A DNA stretch of 8,316 nt, from NCBI GenBank assembly GCA_012910725.1, contig WNEG01000042.1:1-8316 (forward strand), written 5' to 3'. Shown here one piece after another: positions 1 through 4,587 of the stretch (positions are counted from its first letter, which is position 1; every line of letters begins with the position of its first letter). The notes under the pieces are model-generated. The model saw nothing but the letters and a program-made list of their open reading frames with translations, searched no databases and had not been told where the DNA came from. The position numbers and the translations under genes were made by a program. Source of the DNA: Candidatus Ethanoperedens thermophilum. GTDB taxonomy: Archaea; Halobacteriota; Methanosarcinia; Methanosarcinales; EX4572-44.

Positions 1-31
1 GTACAGTACATTAGAATTATTTGTTTCTAGA

Positions 32-63
32 CTTGATTGCTTGATTGCTTGATTGCTTGATTG
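32..63. repeat. Four tandem copies of an 8-bp unit (CTTGATTG)
   Basis: CTTGATTG occurs four times head to tail (32-39, 40-47, 48-55, 56-63) and is followed by CTTCGCAA. The unit equals the first eight bases of the left arm of the palindromes found just downstream and at 640-660 (CTTGATTGC). It therefore looks like a palindrome whose left arm was expanded by replication slippage and whose right arm was cut short. No coding role is likely. Confidence 0.85.
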
Positions 64-70
64 CTTCGCA

Positions 71-193
71 ACTTGATTACTTCGTAATCAAGAGTTGCCA
101 GTTATTTCTGCACTTGGTTGCTTCGCGATCAAGAGTTGCCAGTTATTTCTGCACTCGATTGCTTCGCAATCGAGAATTGAGAGTTGTTTTCCG
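71..193. repeat. Tandem 41-bp units, each carrying a 9-3-9 palindrome
   Basis: Three palindromes lie at 72-92, 113-133 and 154-174, exactly 41 bp apart, each with 9-nt arms around the loop TTC (GAA on the other strand). The linker of units 1 and 2 (AGTTGCCAGTTATTTCTGCA) is identical, while the third has drifted (GAGAATTGAGAGTTGTTTT region). The arms differ between units but stay paired: CTTGATTAC with GTAATCAAG, CTTGGTTGC with GCGATCAAG (two G-T wobbles), and CTCGATTGC with GCAATCGAG. Open reading frames can be drawn across the array but show no protein-like composition, and I treat them as spurious. Confidence 0.85.
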
Positions 194-357
194 CACACGG
201 AGTGTGTGGTTCTGTACAACGAAGTTGTGCAGTGCTTGCGCAATCAAGAGTTGCTTTTCTGTACAACGAAGTTGTGCAGTGCTACGTAATCAAGAATTAT
301 TTTCTGTACAACGAAGTTGTGCAGTGCTGGTTATCTCTGCAAAGCGTGGCTTTGCAG
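191..357. repeat. Cluster of five triloop palindromes upstream of the tRNA genes
   Basis: Palindromes at 191-209 (arms CCGCACAC and GTGTGTGG, loop GGA), at 212-232, 259-279 and 304-324 (arms CTGTACAAC and GTTGTGCAG, loop GAA), and at 337-357 (arms CTGCAAAGC and GCTTTGCAG, loop GTG). They are joined by linkers such as CAATCAAGAGTTGCTTTT, which contain only the right arm of the CTTGATTGC-type palindrome (near 240-249 and 284-293). The array is thus a mosaic of whole and half elements. The same modules reappear at 4399-4552. The last palindrome ends ten bases before the putative tRNA promoter. Function is unknown. Confidence 0.85.
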
Positions 358-360
358 GAA

Positions 361-375
361 CGAAGATTTCATATA
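361..375 (+). promoter_or_regulatory. Putative archaeal BRE/TATA promoter of the tRNA pair
   Basis: CGAAGA followed by TTTCATATA resembles a purine-rich BRE next to an archaeal TATA box. The box centre is about 30 bases before the first base of tRNA-Phe, which suits a start site a few bases upstream of the mature tRNA. This is a pattern match only; one base of the box departs from the usual TTTATATA. Confidence 0.45.
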
Positions 376-401
376 CAAGATAATAGTATTAGCCAGCATG
401 T

Positions 402-475
402 GCGTTGGTAGCTCAGACTGGGAGAGCGCTGCGCTGAAGACGCAGATGTCCCCGGTTCAAGTCCGGGTCAACGCA
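402..475 (+). tRNA. tRNA-Phe (anticodon GAA)
   Basis: A full cloverleaf can be drawn. The acceptor GCGTTGG pairs with TCAACGC (last pair G-T), with discriminator A at 475. The D stem is GCTC/GAGC. The anticodon stem CTGCG/CGCAG (429-433, 441-445) encloses loop CTGAAGA with anticodon GAA at 436-438. The variable loop is ATGTC, and the T stem CCCGG/CCGGG holds TTCAAGT. The CCA end is not encoded. No intron is present. It lies seven bases before tRNA-Gly and is probably cotranscribed with it. Confidence 0.96.
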
Positions 476-482
476 CATCAGA

Positions 483-554
483 GCGCCGGTAGTGTAGAGG
501 TTATCACTATGGCTTGCCAAGTCATAAACTCGGGTTCAATTCCCGATCGGCGCA
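483..554 (+). tRNA. tRNA-Gly (anticodon GCC)
   Basis: The acceptor GCGCCGG pairs with TCGGCGC (last pair G-T), with discriminator A at 554. The D arm is short (GTG/CAC, 492-494 with 505-507). The anticodon stem ATGGC/GTCAT has one G-T pair and encloses TTGCCAA with anticodon GCC at 516-518. The T stem TCGGG/CCCGA holds loop TTCAATT. CCA is not encoded and there is no intron. The gap to tRNA-Phe is only seven bases, too short for a separate promoter, so a dicistronic transcript is likely. Confidence 0.95.
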
Positions 555-560
555 CTTCAC

Positions 561-587
561 AAGCCACAAAAATAAGCTGTGGTTTTT
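561..587 (+). terminator. Possible hairpin plus T-run terminator after the tRNA genes
   Basis: CCACA (564-568) can pair with TGTGG (578-582), followed by five T residues (583-587). The stem can be stretched by a G-T and two A-T pairs into the T run. It sits just after tRNA-Gly. Archaeal termination mostly needs only the T-rich tract, so the hairpin may be incidental. Confidence 0.4.
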
Positions 588-639
588 AGGATTTTAACCA
601 CAAGATTCGTTATTTTTATAATTCGTTATTTCTACTGCA

Positions 640-660
640 CTTGATTGCTTCGCAATCAAG
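640..660. repeat. Triloop palindrome of the CTTGATTGC type
   Basis: Arms CTTGATTGC and GCAATCAAG surround loop TTC; pairing is perfect over nine bases. This is the intact parent form of the half elements seen at 32-63, 240-249 and in the hdrA-mvhD spacer. Just upstream the sequence ATTCGTTATTT is repeated at 605-615 and 621-631. Confidence 0.85.
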
Positions 661-669
661 AGTCAAATT

Positions 670-712
670 GCGACGGCACACCCCGCTGCAGAGCAGCGGG
701 GTGTGCCGTCGC
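670..712. repeat. Perfect 20-bp inverted repeat with AGA triloop
   Basis: Twenty bases (670-689) are an exact reverse complement of 693-712, separated only by AGA. The stem is GC-rich in an AT-rich neighbourhood, with an inner part CCCCGCTGC/GCAGCGGGG. It begins ten bases after the palindrome at 640-660. No T run follows on the + strand, and on the minus strand the hairpin is followed by CAATTTGACTC, so an intrinsic terminator is not obvious. It is the longest member of the local triloop palindrome set. Confidence 0.9.
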
Positions 713-1193
713 TTTGCTATTCGGTCTCATTCAAAAATACAAAGCACCATATGGTATCGTATTTTATAAACGCAATGACTTGCATGTTTCAACTTTACCT
801 TGACTTTCAAACATGTAGTGAAAAACACCATCGGTCAACCCAATTAATGTATGACCTATCAAAACATAATCCCCCTTGCCGTCAATTTCCACAATTTAAC
901 CTAAATTGCCCGTATGTGTTTAGTTTACTAAATCAACATCGGTAGACTATGTAATCATATTAGTATATCCGGTCATGCTCCTATAAATAGTTATCTGCTT
1001 TAATCGATATGTAGTGTAGCATTATGCTGATATCAAAAGTTAGGTCATACAGCTTGAGAGACGGCAACAAGTCCAATGGATAGTGGTTTTCAAGAAAAAT
1101 TAGAGGCTAATTTGCGTTTCTTTGAAAGTCAAGTTTACCATTGATGTTCTTTATATCCGCGCTTAAAAAAGCTCGCTTTGTGGCTTGCCCCAA
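713..1193. other. Gene-poor AT-rich spacer
   Basis: I see no convincing gene here. The open frames on the + strand (703-945 and 1178-1426) have no recognisable domain or good ribosome-binding site, and the second runs antisense into the 3' end of the fdhA-like gene. No RNA gene was recognised. The stretch could be decayed sequence between two transcription units. Confidence 0.55.
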
Positions 1194-1251
1194 CCGCAGC
1201 AGAGCTGCGGGGTATAGTAATTAAATTAATTTCTGCATACGAAGTATGCAG
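1194..1251. repeat. Two triloop palindromes downstream of the fdhA-like gene
   Basis: One lies at 1194-1210 (arms CCGCAGC and GCTGCGG, loop AGA), the other at 1233-1251 (arms CTGCATAC and GTATGCAG, loop GAA). The first shares its loop and arm plan with the inner part of the hairpin at 670-712, with the T-A pair changed to A-T. The second has the same flanks (TTTCTG before, CAGTACTGG after) as the copy at 304-324 (TTTCTG, CAGTGCTGG) but different arms. They lie 116-173 bases beyond the fdhA-like stop codon, on the transcript's 3' side. A role in transcript ending is possible but there is no T run. Confidence 0.8.
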
Positions 1252-1366
1252 TACTGGAAAAACACGATATTTAGCAGAGACATTACCTACGAATTATCAA
1301 TTTCACCCGCGGTTCGAGCACAAAACTTTATCAGCAGACGTTCTCAATGAAACTTTCAGGAAGGCA

Positions 1367-2740
1367 TTACTTAAATTCTATAGGCGTTATCACATCTGTG
1401 CTGATCGGAAGTTTCATTGGAGATAAAACGATGTTATCTGGAACAGTCGCAACTATTTTGTATTTTACAGCAGCAGATCCTTTTGAAGATGTCATCTCCA
1501 ATAATCTATCTTTGTGGAGATTTAACGATTTTGCCAGACCAGGGCTTATTTCAACAAAATCCCTGTCTATCATGTTATTCCACATGAATGGAGTGTATAC
1601 ATAGATCAGATGAGCTTTCCCCTCGTATTTTTTGATTTCAGTCTCTGGTTTATATACAGGGTTGTATTCTGGAACAACGTATTCATCTATTTCAGTAATT
1701 CCAAGCTTGCTTAGAACCTCTGCATGCAAGCTATCATAGCTCGTCTCCTCTTTTCCACCTGATTTCAATATCTCACTGATTATTTCTATTCCTTCTGTCC
1801 CTCCTTCAGTCTCAAGGGCTCTTCCTTCAAAGTTGAGAACAGTTCCCTTTCCCTCAAACGTTCTATCGTTGGGAAGTACGATGTTTGCACGATCGGAGAG
1901 GCTATTGTGTGCCGATTGTTGCACGATTAGGACGTCAAGCTCATCTAATGCAGACAATAATGCATCGTCTGGAACAATTCCAGGATCAGATTCGAGTAGA
2001 TAAAGCCCCTTGATTTTCTTCTCTTTTATCTCTTCAAATATCTGGTATATGCTCTTCTCTTCACCAGAAAGTAGCGAAGCTCCTGTTGAATTCAGGAATG
2101 GTTTTAGACATACAATATTCTCTCTATTGCAAGAATTTATTATCTCATTTGAAAATTCAAGATTTAAAGGATTAAGATCTAATACAACTAAAGAATCGCC
2201 AAAATCAATCGATTTTATTTTATCTATTTCTGTTGGATTCAAAATTACAGATTCATCTGCAATTCTTATCTTTTTCCAGTAATAAGACGTTATTTTTGCT
2301 CCGTTCCTTTTTGCATACAGCATATGCCTTAATATGAGTGGATAAGTAGTATACGGATCGATGAATGTGATTATTTCAGTCGACTGTCTTATTTTCTCGA
2401 TGTTTGCGCCCACAAATCCAGGAATGCAGGTATACACGTTAGATCCAACCGTACTTGCAAGCTTGGTGAATGCTAACTGCTCCTCGCAGGTTACATTTCC
2501 AAACGATACAAATGCAAAATCTTTTGTCTCTGCGAGTTTTTTTGAAGCAGCAGATATTGCATTTGATAGTTCTTCCTCTTTTCCGTCAACCATTGGTAGT
2601 GCTTTTTCATAGTTATGAAGCTTCATTCCAAATCTACACAGCTTCCCAGAGTTAACTGGAGCATTCTTTCTAAAGTACAGGACATCATTCTTATATAGTC
2701 CGCAACCGAGATTACAACCGGGACATACAATCTTATTCAT
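1367..2740 (-). CDS. Short FdhA-like molybdopterin oxidoreductase subunit
   Basis: Member of the molybdopterin-oxidoreductase superfamily, 457 aa from the ATG at 2740. Near the N-terminus C6-x2-C9-x3-C13-x21-C35 matches the [4Fe-4S] motif of FdhA/FwdB proteins (VCPGCNLGC ... GKLCRFG), but the Lys that usually follows the last Cys in FdhA-type enzymes is Arg. The middle (about 280-340, LSDRANIVLPNDRTFEGKG) fits the conserved block before the C-terminal domain, and about 395-440 looks like the molybdopterin-dinucleotide-binding fold. It is much shorter than FdhA (around 680 aa), nearer FwdB. At the place expected for the Cys/Sec metal ligand I see GSNVYTCIPGF, with no clear Cys-x or in-frame TGA. 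The ATG at 2740 is chosen because GAGGTGG lies just upstream and overlaps a stop by one base; the longer frame to 2782 runs through a duplicated segment. It is the last gene of the operon. It could be a catalytic, degenerate or purely electron-carrying subunit. Confidence 0.8.
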   Translation of the reverse strand: MNKIVCPGCNLGCGLYKNDVLYFRKNAPVNSGKLCRFGMKLHNYEKALPMVDGKEEELSNAISAASKKLAETKDFAFVSFGNVTCEEQLAFTKLASTVGSNVYTCIPGFVGANIEKIRQSTEIITFIDPYTTYPLILRHMLYAKRNGAKITSYYWKKIRIADESVILNPTEIDKIKSIDFGDSLVVLDLNPLNLEFSNEIINSCNRENIVCLKPFLNSTGASLLSGEEKSIYQIFEEIKEKKIKGLYLLESDPGIVPDDALLSALDELDVLIVQQSAHNSLSDRANIVLPNDRTFEGKGTVLNFEGRALETEGGTEGIEIISEILKSGGKEETSYDSLHAEVLSKLGITEIDEYVVPEYNPVYKPETEIKKYEGKAHLIYVYTPFMWNNMIDRDFVEISPGLAKSLNLHKDRLLEMTSSKGSAAVKYKIVATVPDNIVLSPMKLPISTDVITPIEFK

Positions 2741-2837
2741 TATTCCACCTCGAATGAAGGAGGTATTATTCCCGCATCGCAATACGATACGGAGTATAAA
2801 GTCTTGTTCATTATTCCACCTCGAATGAAGGAGGTAT
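2731..2837. repeat. Direct duplication of the fdhB/fdhA junction around a palindrome insert
   Basis: The 36-bp block 2731-2766 recurs at 2802-2837 with one mismatch (2735 A versus 2806 G); 31 bp are identical. The block covers the last codons and TAA stop of fdhB plus the first codons of the fdhA-like gene. The 35 bp between the copies (2767-2801) contain a 9-3-9 quasi-palindrome at 2772-2792; read on the minus strand the arms are CCGTATCGT and GCGATGCGG with loop ATT and two T-G pairs. Copy 2802-2837 supplies the real end of fdhB and copy 2731-2766 the real start of fdhA. Confidence 0.9.
2740..2811 (-). CDS. 23-codon mini-ORF between fdhB and fdhA
   Basis: The duplicated fdhA start (ATG at 2811) opens a frame beginning MNKTLYSV that runs through the palindrome insert and ends in the duplicated fdhB tail (PPSFEVE, then TAA at 2742-2740). 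Its start overlaps the fdhB stop by one base (TAATG), and its stop overlaps the fdhA start in the same way. It keeps the ribosome-binding sequence GAGGTGG and could pass ribosomes on to fdhA. The peptide itself is probably meaningless. Confidence 0.5.
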   Translation of the reverse strand: MNKTLYSVSYCDAGIIPPSFEVE

Positions 2838-3959
2838 CTTCATATCCATACCAGGAATATAGTCATATTTTGTCTGTATTCTGTCTGCCATTCGTCGGTG
2901 AAGGGTTGTCAATGGAATTTCAGCAGGGCAGACATCTGTGCACTGGCCGCATCCTATACAGGAATCAGAAAGGTGTAAGAGTCGTACCAGGTGGTAAATG
3001 CTGATTTTATGTGAATCCATTGGATCATAGAAGTCGATACACTTTGATTCATCACATGCGCAGACAGGACAGACATATTTACACGCCTCGCAATCGATAC
3101 AATCTTCCATGACGTCCATGTAGTAGTGAAGGCGCTCCAGTCTATCTTCGATCGGTACAAAGATTTTTTCATGCCATTTCTTTGCAACCTTTTCCATCAC
3201 GCCATTTGTCTTTTCTCTTATTTTTATGCCTTTTTCTGTGGCTGGTGCAGTTTCAATTAATCCAAGTTCAATTGCATTATTCATCAATTTCAAGCCTTTT
3301 TCTGTAAAGATTTCCACAAACGTCTCGTTTTTGCCTGCACCCCAGTTTCCGCATGCTAAATCAGTCATCACTGGTATATTTATTTCACAGTATCTACAAT
3401 TCTCTCTTCTTCCATATCCAGCCTCTTCAAGTTCATCAATAGAAATTGCCTTTTCTTCTTTCTTTGTCTTGAATATGAGCTTTCCCCTTTCTATTTCTTC
3501 TTCGATTACCTCGTTTGGATCTATCTCATACATTTTCTCAAGCATTTTCATGGTTGTGATCGGGTCCATGGTTCCTCCACAATTCAGTCCGATCAAATAG
3601 GTTTTCTCGAGGTCAATTTTTTTTCTCTTTGCCTGTTCGATTATTCCTCTCGCATCACATGGTTTTGCAGGGAGGGCAAGTGTGCCATCTGGATGCTCTT
3701 CAAAAAAGCGAACCGCAAACTTTGTTAGATTGATTGGTGCGGCATGAAGTGATCCTGAACATTTTATTACTTCATCAACGTCCGAGGTTCTGATCGGGAC
3801 TCCTTCGAACTCGCTTTTCTTCTGTAGAGCAATGACCTCGTCAACCAGTTCTCCTTTTAATGCAGCAGTTAGTAGTGAAGTAACCAGACCTCCAGATGCG
3901 CCTTCTTTTTTTATTTCCTCATCCTTGCTCCATGCAACGATACGATCTCCAATATTCAT
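2811..3959 (-). CDS. fdhB: F420-binding formate dehydrogenase / F420 hydrogenase beta subunit (FdhB/FrhB family)
   Basis: FdhB/FrhB proteins bind FAD and F420 and move electrons between F420 and iron-sulfur clusters in the cytoplasm. From the ATG at 3959 it is 382 aa. EGASGGLVTSLL (19-30) is the family's N-terminal signature, followed by CSGS and the ALPAKPCD segment with C101. C188, C191 and C203 (NCRYCEINIPVMTDLACGNWG) are the cluster ligands typical of the family. The C-terminus has a two-[4Fe-4S] ferredoxin-like part, C287/C290/C293/C297 and C334/C337/C340/C344 (CIGCGQCTDVCP), which favours FdhB over the shorter FrhB. The ATG at 3959 overlaps the mvhD stop by four bases (ATGA) and has GGAG eight bases upstream; a GTG three codons earlier touches that GGAG and is less likely. 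It is followed by the fdhA-like gene, originally with a one-base overlap. It probably brings F420H2 electrons to, or takes them from, the Hdr complex through MvhD. Confidence 0.92.
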   Translation of the reverse strand: MNIGDRIVAWSKDEEIKKEGASGGLVTSLLTAALKGELVDEVIALQKKSEFEGVPIRTSDVDEVIKCSGSLHAAPINLTKFAVRFFEEHPDGTLALPAKPCDARGIIEQAKRKKIDLEKTYLIGLNCGGTMDPITTMKMLEKMYEIDPNEVIEEEIERGKLIFKTKKEEKAISIDELEEAGYGRRENCRYCEINIPVMTDLACGNWGAGKNETFVEIFTEKGLKLMNNAIELGLIETAPATEKGIKIREKTNGVMEKVAKKWHEKIFVPIEDRLERLHYYMDVMEDCIDCEACKYVCPVCACDESKCIDFYDPMDSHKISIYHLVRLLHLSDSCIGCGQCTDVCPAEIPLTTLHRRMADRIQTKYDYIPGMDMKIPPSFEVE

Positions 3960-4381
3960 TTCATCCACTCCTGTCTGAGCGGGCTTGGGCCAATCGCTTT
4001 TATTTCCTCGGTTACTTTCCGTATATATTCTGCGAATTCACTTCCTTCTGAAGCAGAGATCCATTGTAATTGCAACCTCTCGTCTTCCAGTCCAAGTTCA
4101 TCTAAAATTTCTTTTAGCATTTCAAATCTCTTTTTTGCTTTATAGTTTCCACTGATATAGTGGCAGTCTCCAATATGGCATCCGGTAAAGAGTACTGCAT
4201 CCGATCCTTCCATCAGTGCAGTGAGCACGAATCCTGGATCGGTTCTACCGGAACACATCACTCTAATTGTTCGTGTACTTGGTGGCTGCTGTTTTCGTCC
4301 CACACCAGCATCATCAGATCCTGCATAGGAACACCAGTTACAACAGAACAATGTTATCTTGGGGGTCCATTCTTCTTCCAT
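3956..4381 (-). CDS. mvhD: MvhD/FlpD [2Fe-2S] electron-transfer subunit
   Basis: Small cytoplasmic adaptor that links HdrA to a hydrogenase, formate dehydrogenase or other electron partner. It is 141 aa, the usual size for the family. The cysteine pattern is C13-C14-x2-C17 (FCCNWCSYAG), C43 (VMCSGRTDPGFVL), C68 and C73 (GCHIGDCHYISGN), followed by the conserved QWISASEG; this is a textbook MvhD layout. The ATG at 4381 starts MEEEW and has GGTGA seven to eleven bases upstream; a TTG at 4399 would add six residues that are translated repeat sequence, so I reject it. The start region (4365-4397) is one of three copies of a 33-bp block. It follows hdrA after an expanded spacer with a 63-codon mini-ORF and overlaps fdhB by four bases. 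Here the likely partner is FdhB. Confidence 0.95.
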   Translation of the reverse strand: MEEEWTPKITLFCCNWCSYAGSDDAGVGRKQQPPSTRTIRVMCSGRTDPGFVLTALMEGSDAVLFTGCHIGDCHYISGNYKAKKRFEMLKEILDELGLEDERLQLQWISASEGSEFAEYIRKVTEEIKAIGPSPLRQEWMK

Positions 4382-4388
4382 CTTTTGA

Positions 4389-4580
4389 TCACCACGCAAC
4401 TGTACAACTTCGTTGTGCAGAAATTAGCTCTGTCCATTCTTCTTCCATCTTTTGATCACCACGCAACTGTACAACTTCGTTGTGCAGAACCGCACACTCC
4501 GTGTGTGGAAATAACTCTTGATTGGGGAGCACTGTACAACTTCGTTGTGCAGAAATTAGCTCTGTCCATTCTTCTTCCAT
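4389..4580 (-). CDS. 63-codon mini-ORF between hdrA and mvhD
   Basis: It begins at the duplicated mvhD start (ATG at 4580, seven bases after the hdrA stop), reads MEEEWTELISAQ, runs through the palindromes without a stop, passes in frame through the second copied start (MEEEW again), and ends at TGA 4391-4389, seven bases before the mvhD ATG. Thus its start and stop have exactly the spacing of the original hdrA/mvhD junction. It is probably not a functional protein but may keep ribosomes flowing to mvhD. Confidence 0.5.
   Translation of the reverse strand: MEEEWTELISAQRSCTVLPNQELFPHTECAVLHNEVVQLRGDQKMEEEWTELISAQRSCTVAW
4400..4552. repeat. Four triloop palindromes in the hdrA-mvhD spacer
   Basis: Copies at 4400-4420, 4467-4487 and 4532-4552 have arms CTGTACAAC and GTTGTGCAG with loop TTC on the + strand. 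One at 4490-4508 has arms CCGCACAC and GTGTGTGG with loop TCC. A half element (CTCTTGATTGGGG) lies at 4515-4527. The arms are the same as at 191-324 but the loops are the reverse complement. The hdr operon runs on the minus strand, so its transcript would carry loops GAA and GGA, as does the + strand near the tRNA genes. Confidence 0.9.
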
Positions 4581-4587
4581 CTTTTGA

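Noticed and set aside
71..357. CRISPR array.
   Set aside because: The 41-bp units are mostly repeat with no unique spacers, and further right the spacing becomes irregular with shared modules rather than different spacers.
45..383. A 112-codon + strand reading frame, and overlapping ones, across the left array.
   Set aside because: They are made of translated palindromes (repeated QRSCAV/NQEL-type strings) with no domain; the elements are stop-free by nature.
703..945. An 80-codon + strand frame starting inside the long hairpin.
   Set aside because: No domain and no ribosome-binding site, and the composition does not look like the real genes here.
1233..1251. Intrinsic terminator of the hdr-fdh operon.
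   Set aside because: On the minus strand the hairpin is followed by AAATTAATTTAATT, not a T run, and it belongs to the dispersed palindrome family.
1367..2740. Selenocysteine codon in the fdhA-like gene.
   Set aside because: The frame is open with no internal TGA.
2741..2782. Upstream start for the fdhA-like gene giving 14 more residues.
   Set aside because: That part is the palindrome insert and duplicated fdhB tail; the ATG at 2740 keeps the ribosome-binding site and stop overlap.
4397..4399. TTG start for mvhD adding six residues.
   Set aside because: The added codons cover the ribosome-binding site and repeat; the ATG at 4381 has a well-spaced GGTGA and matches the family's N-terminus.
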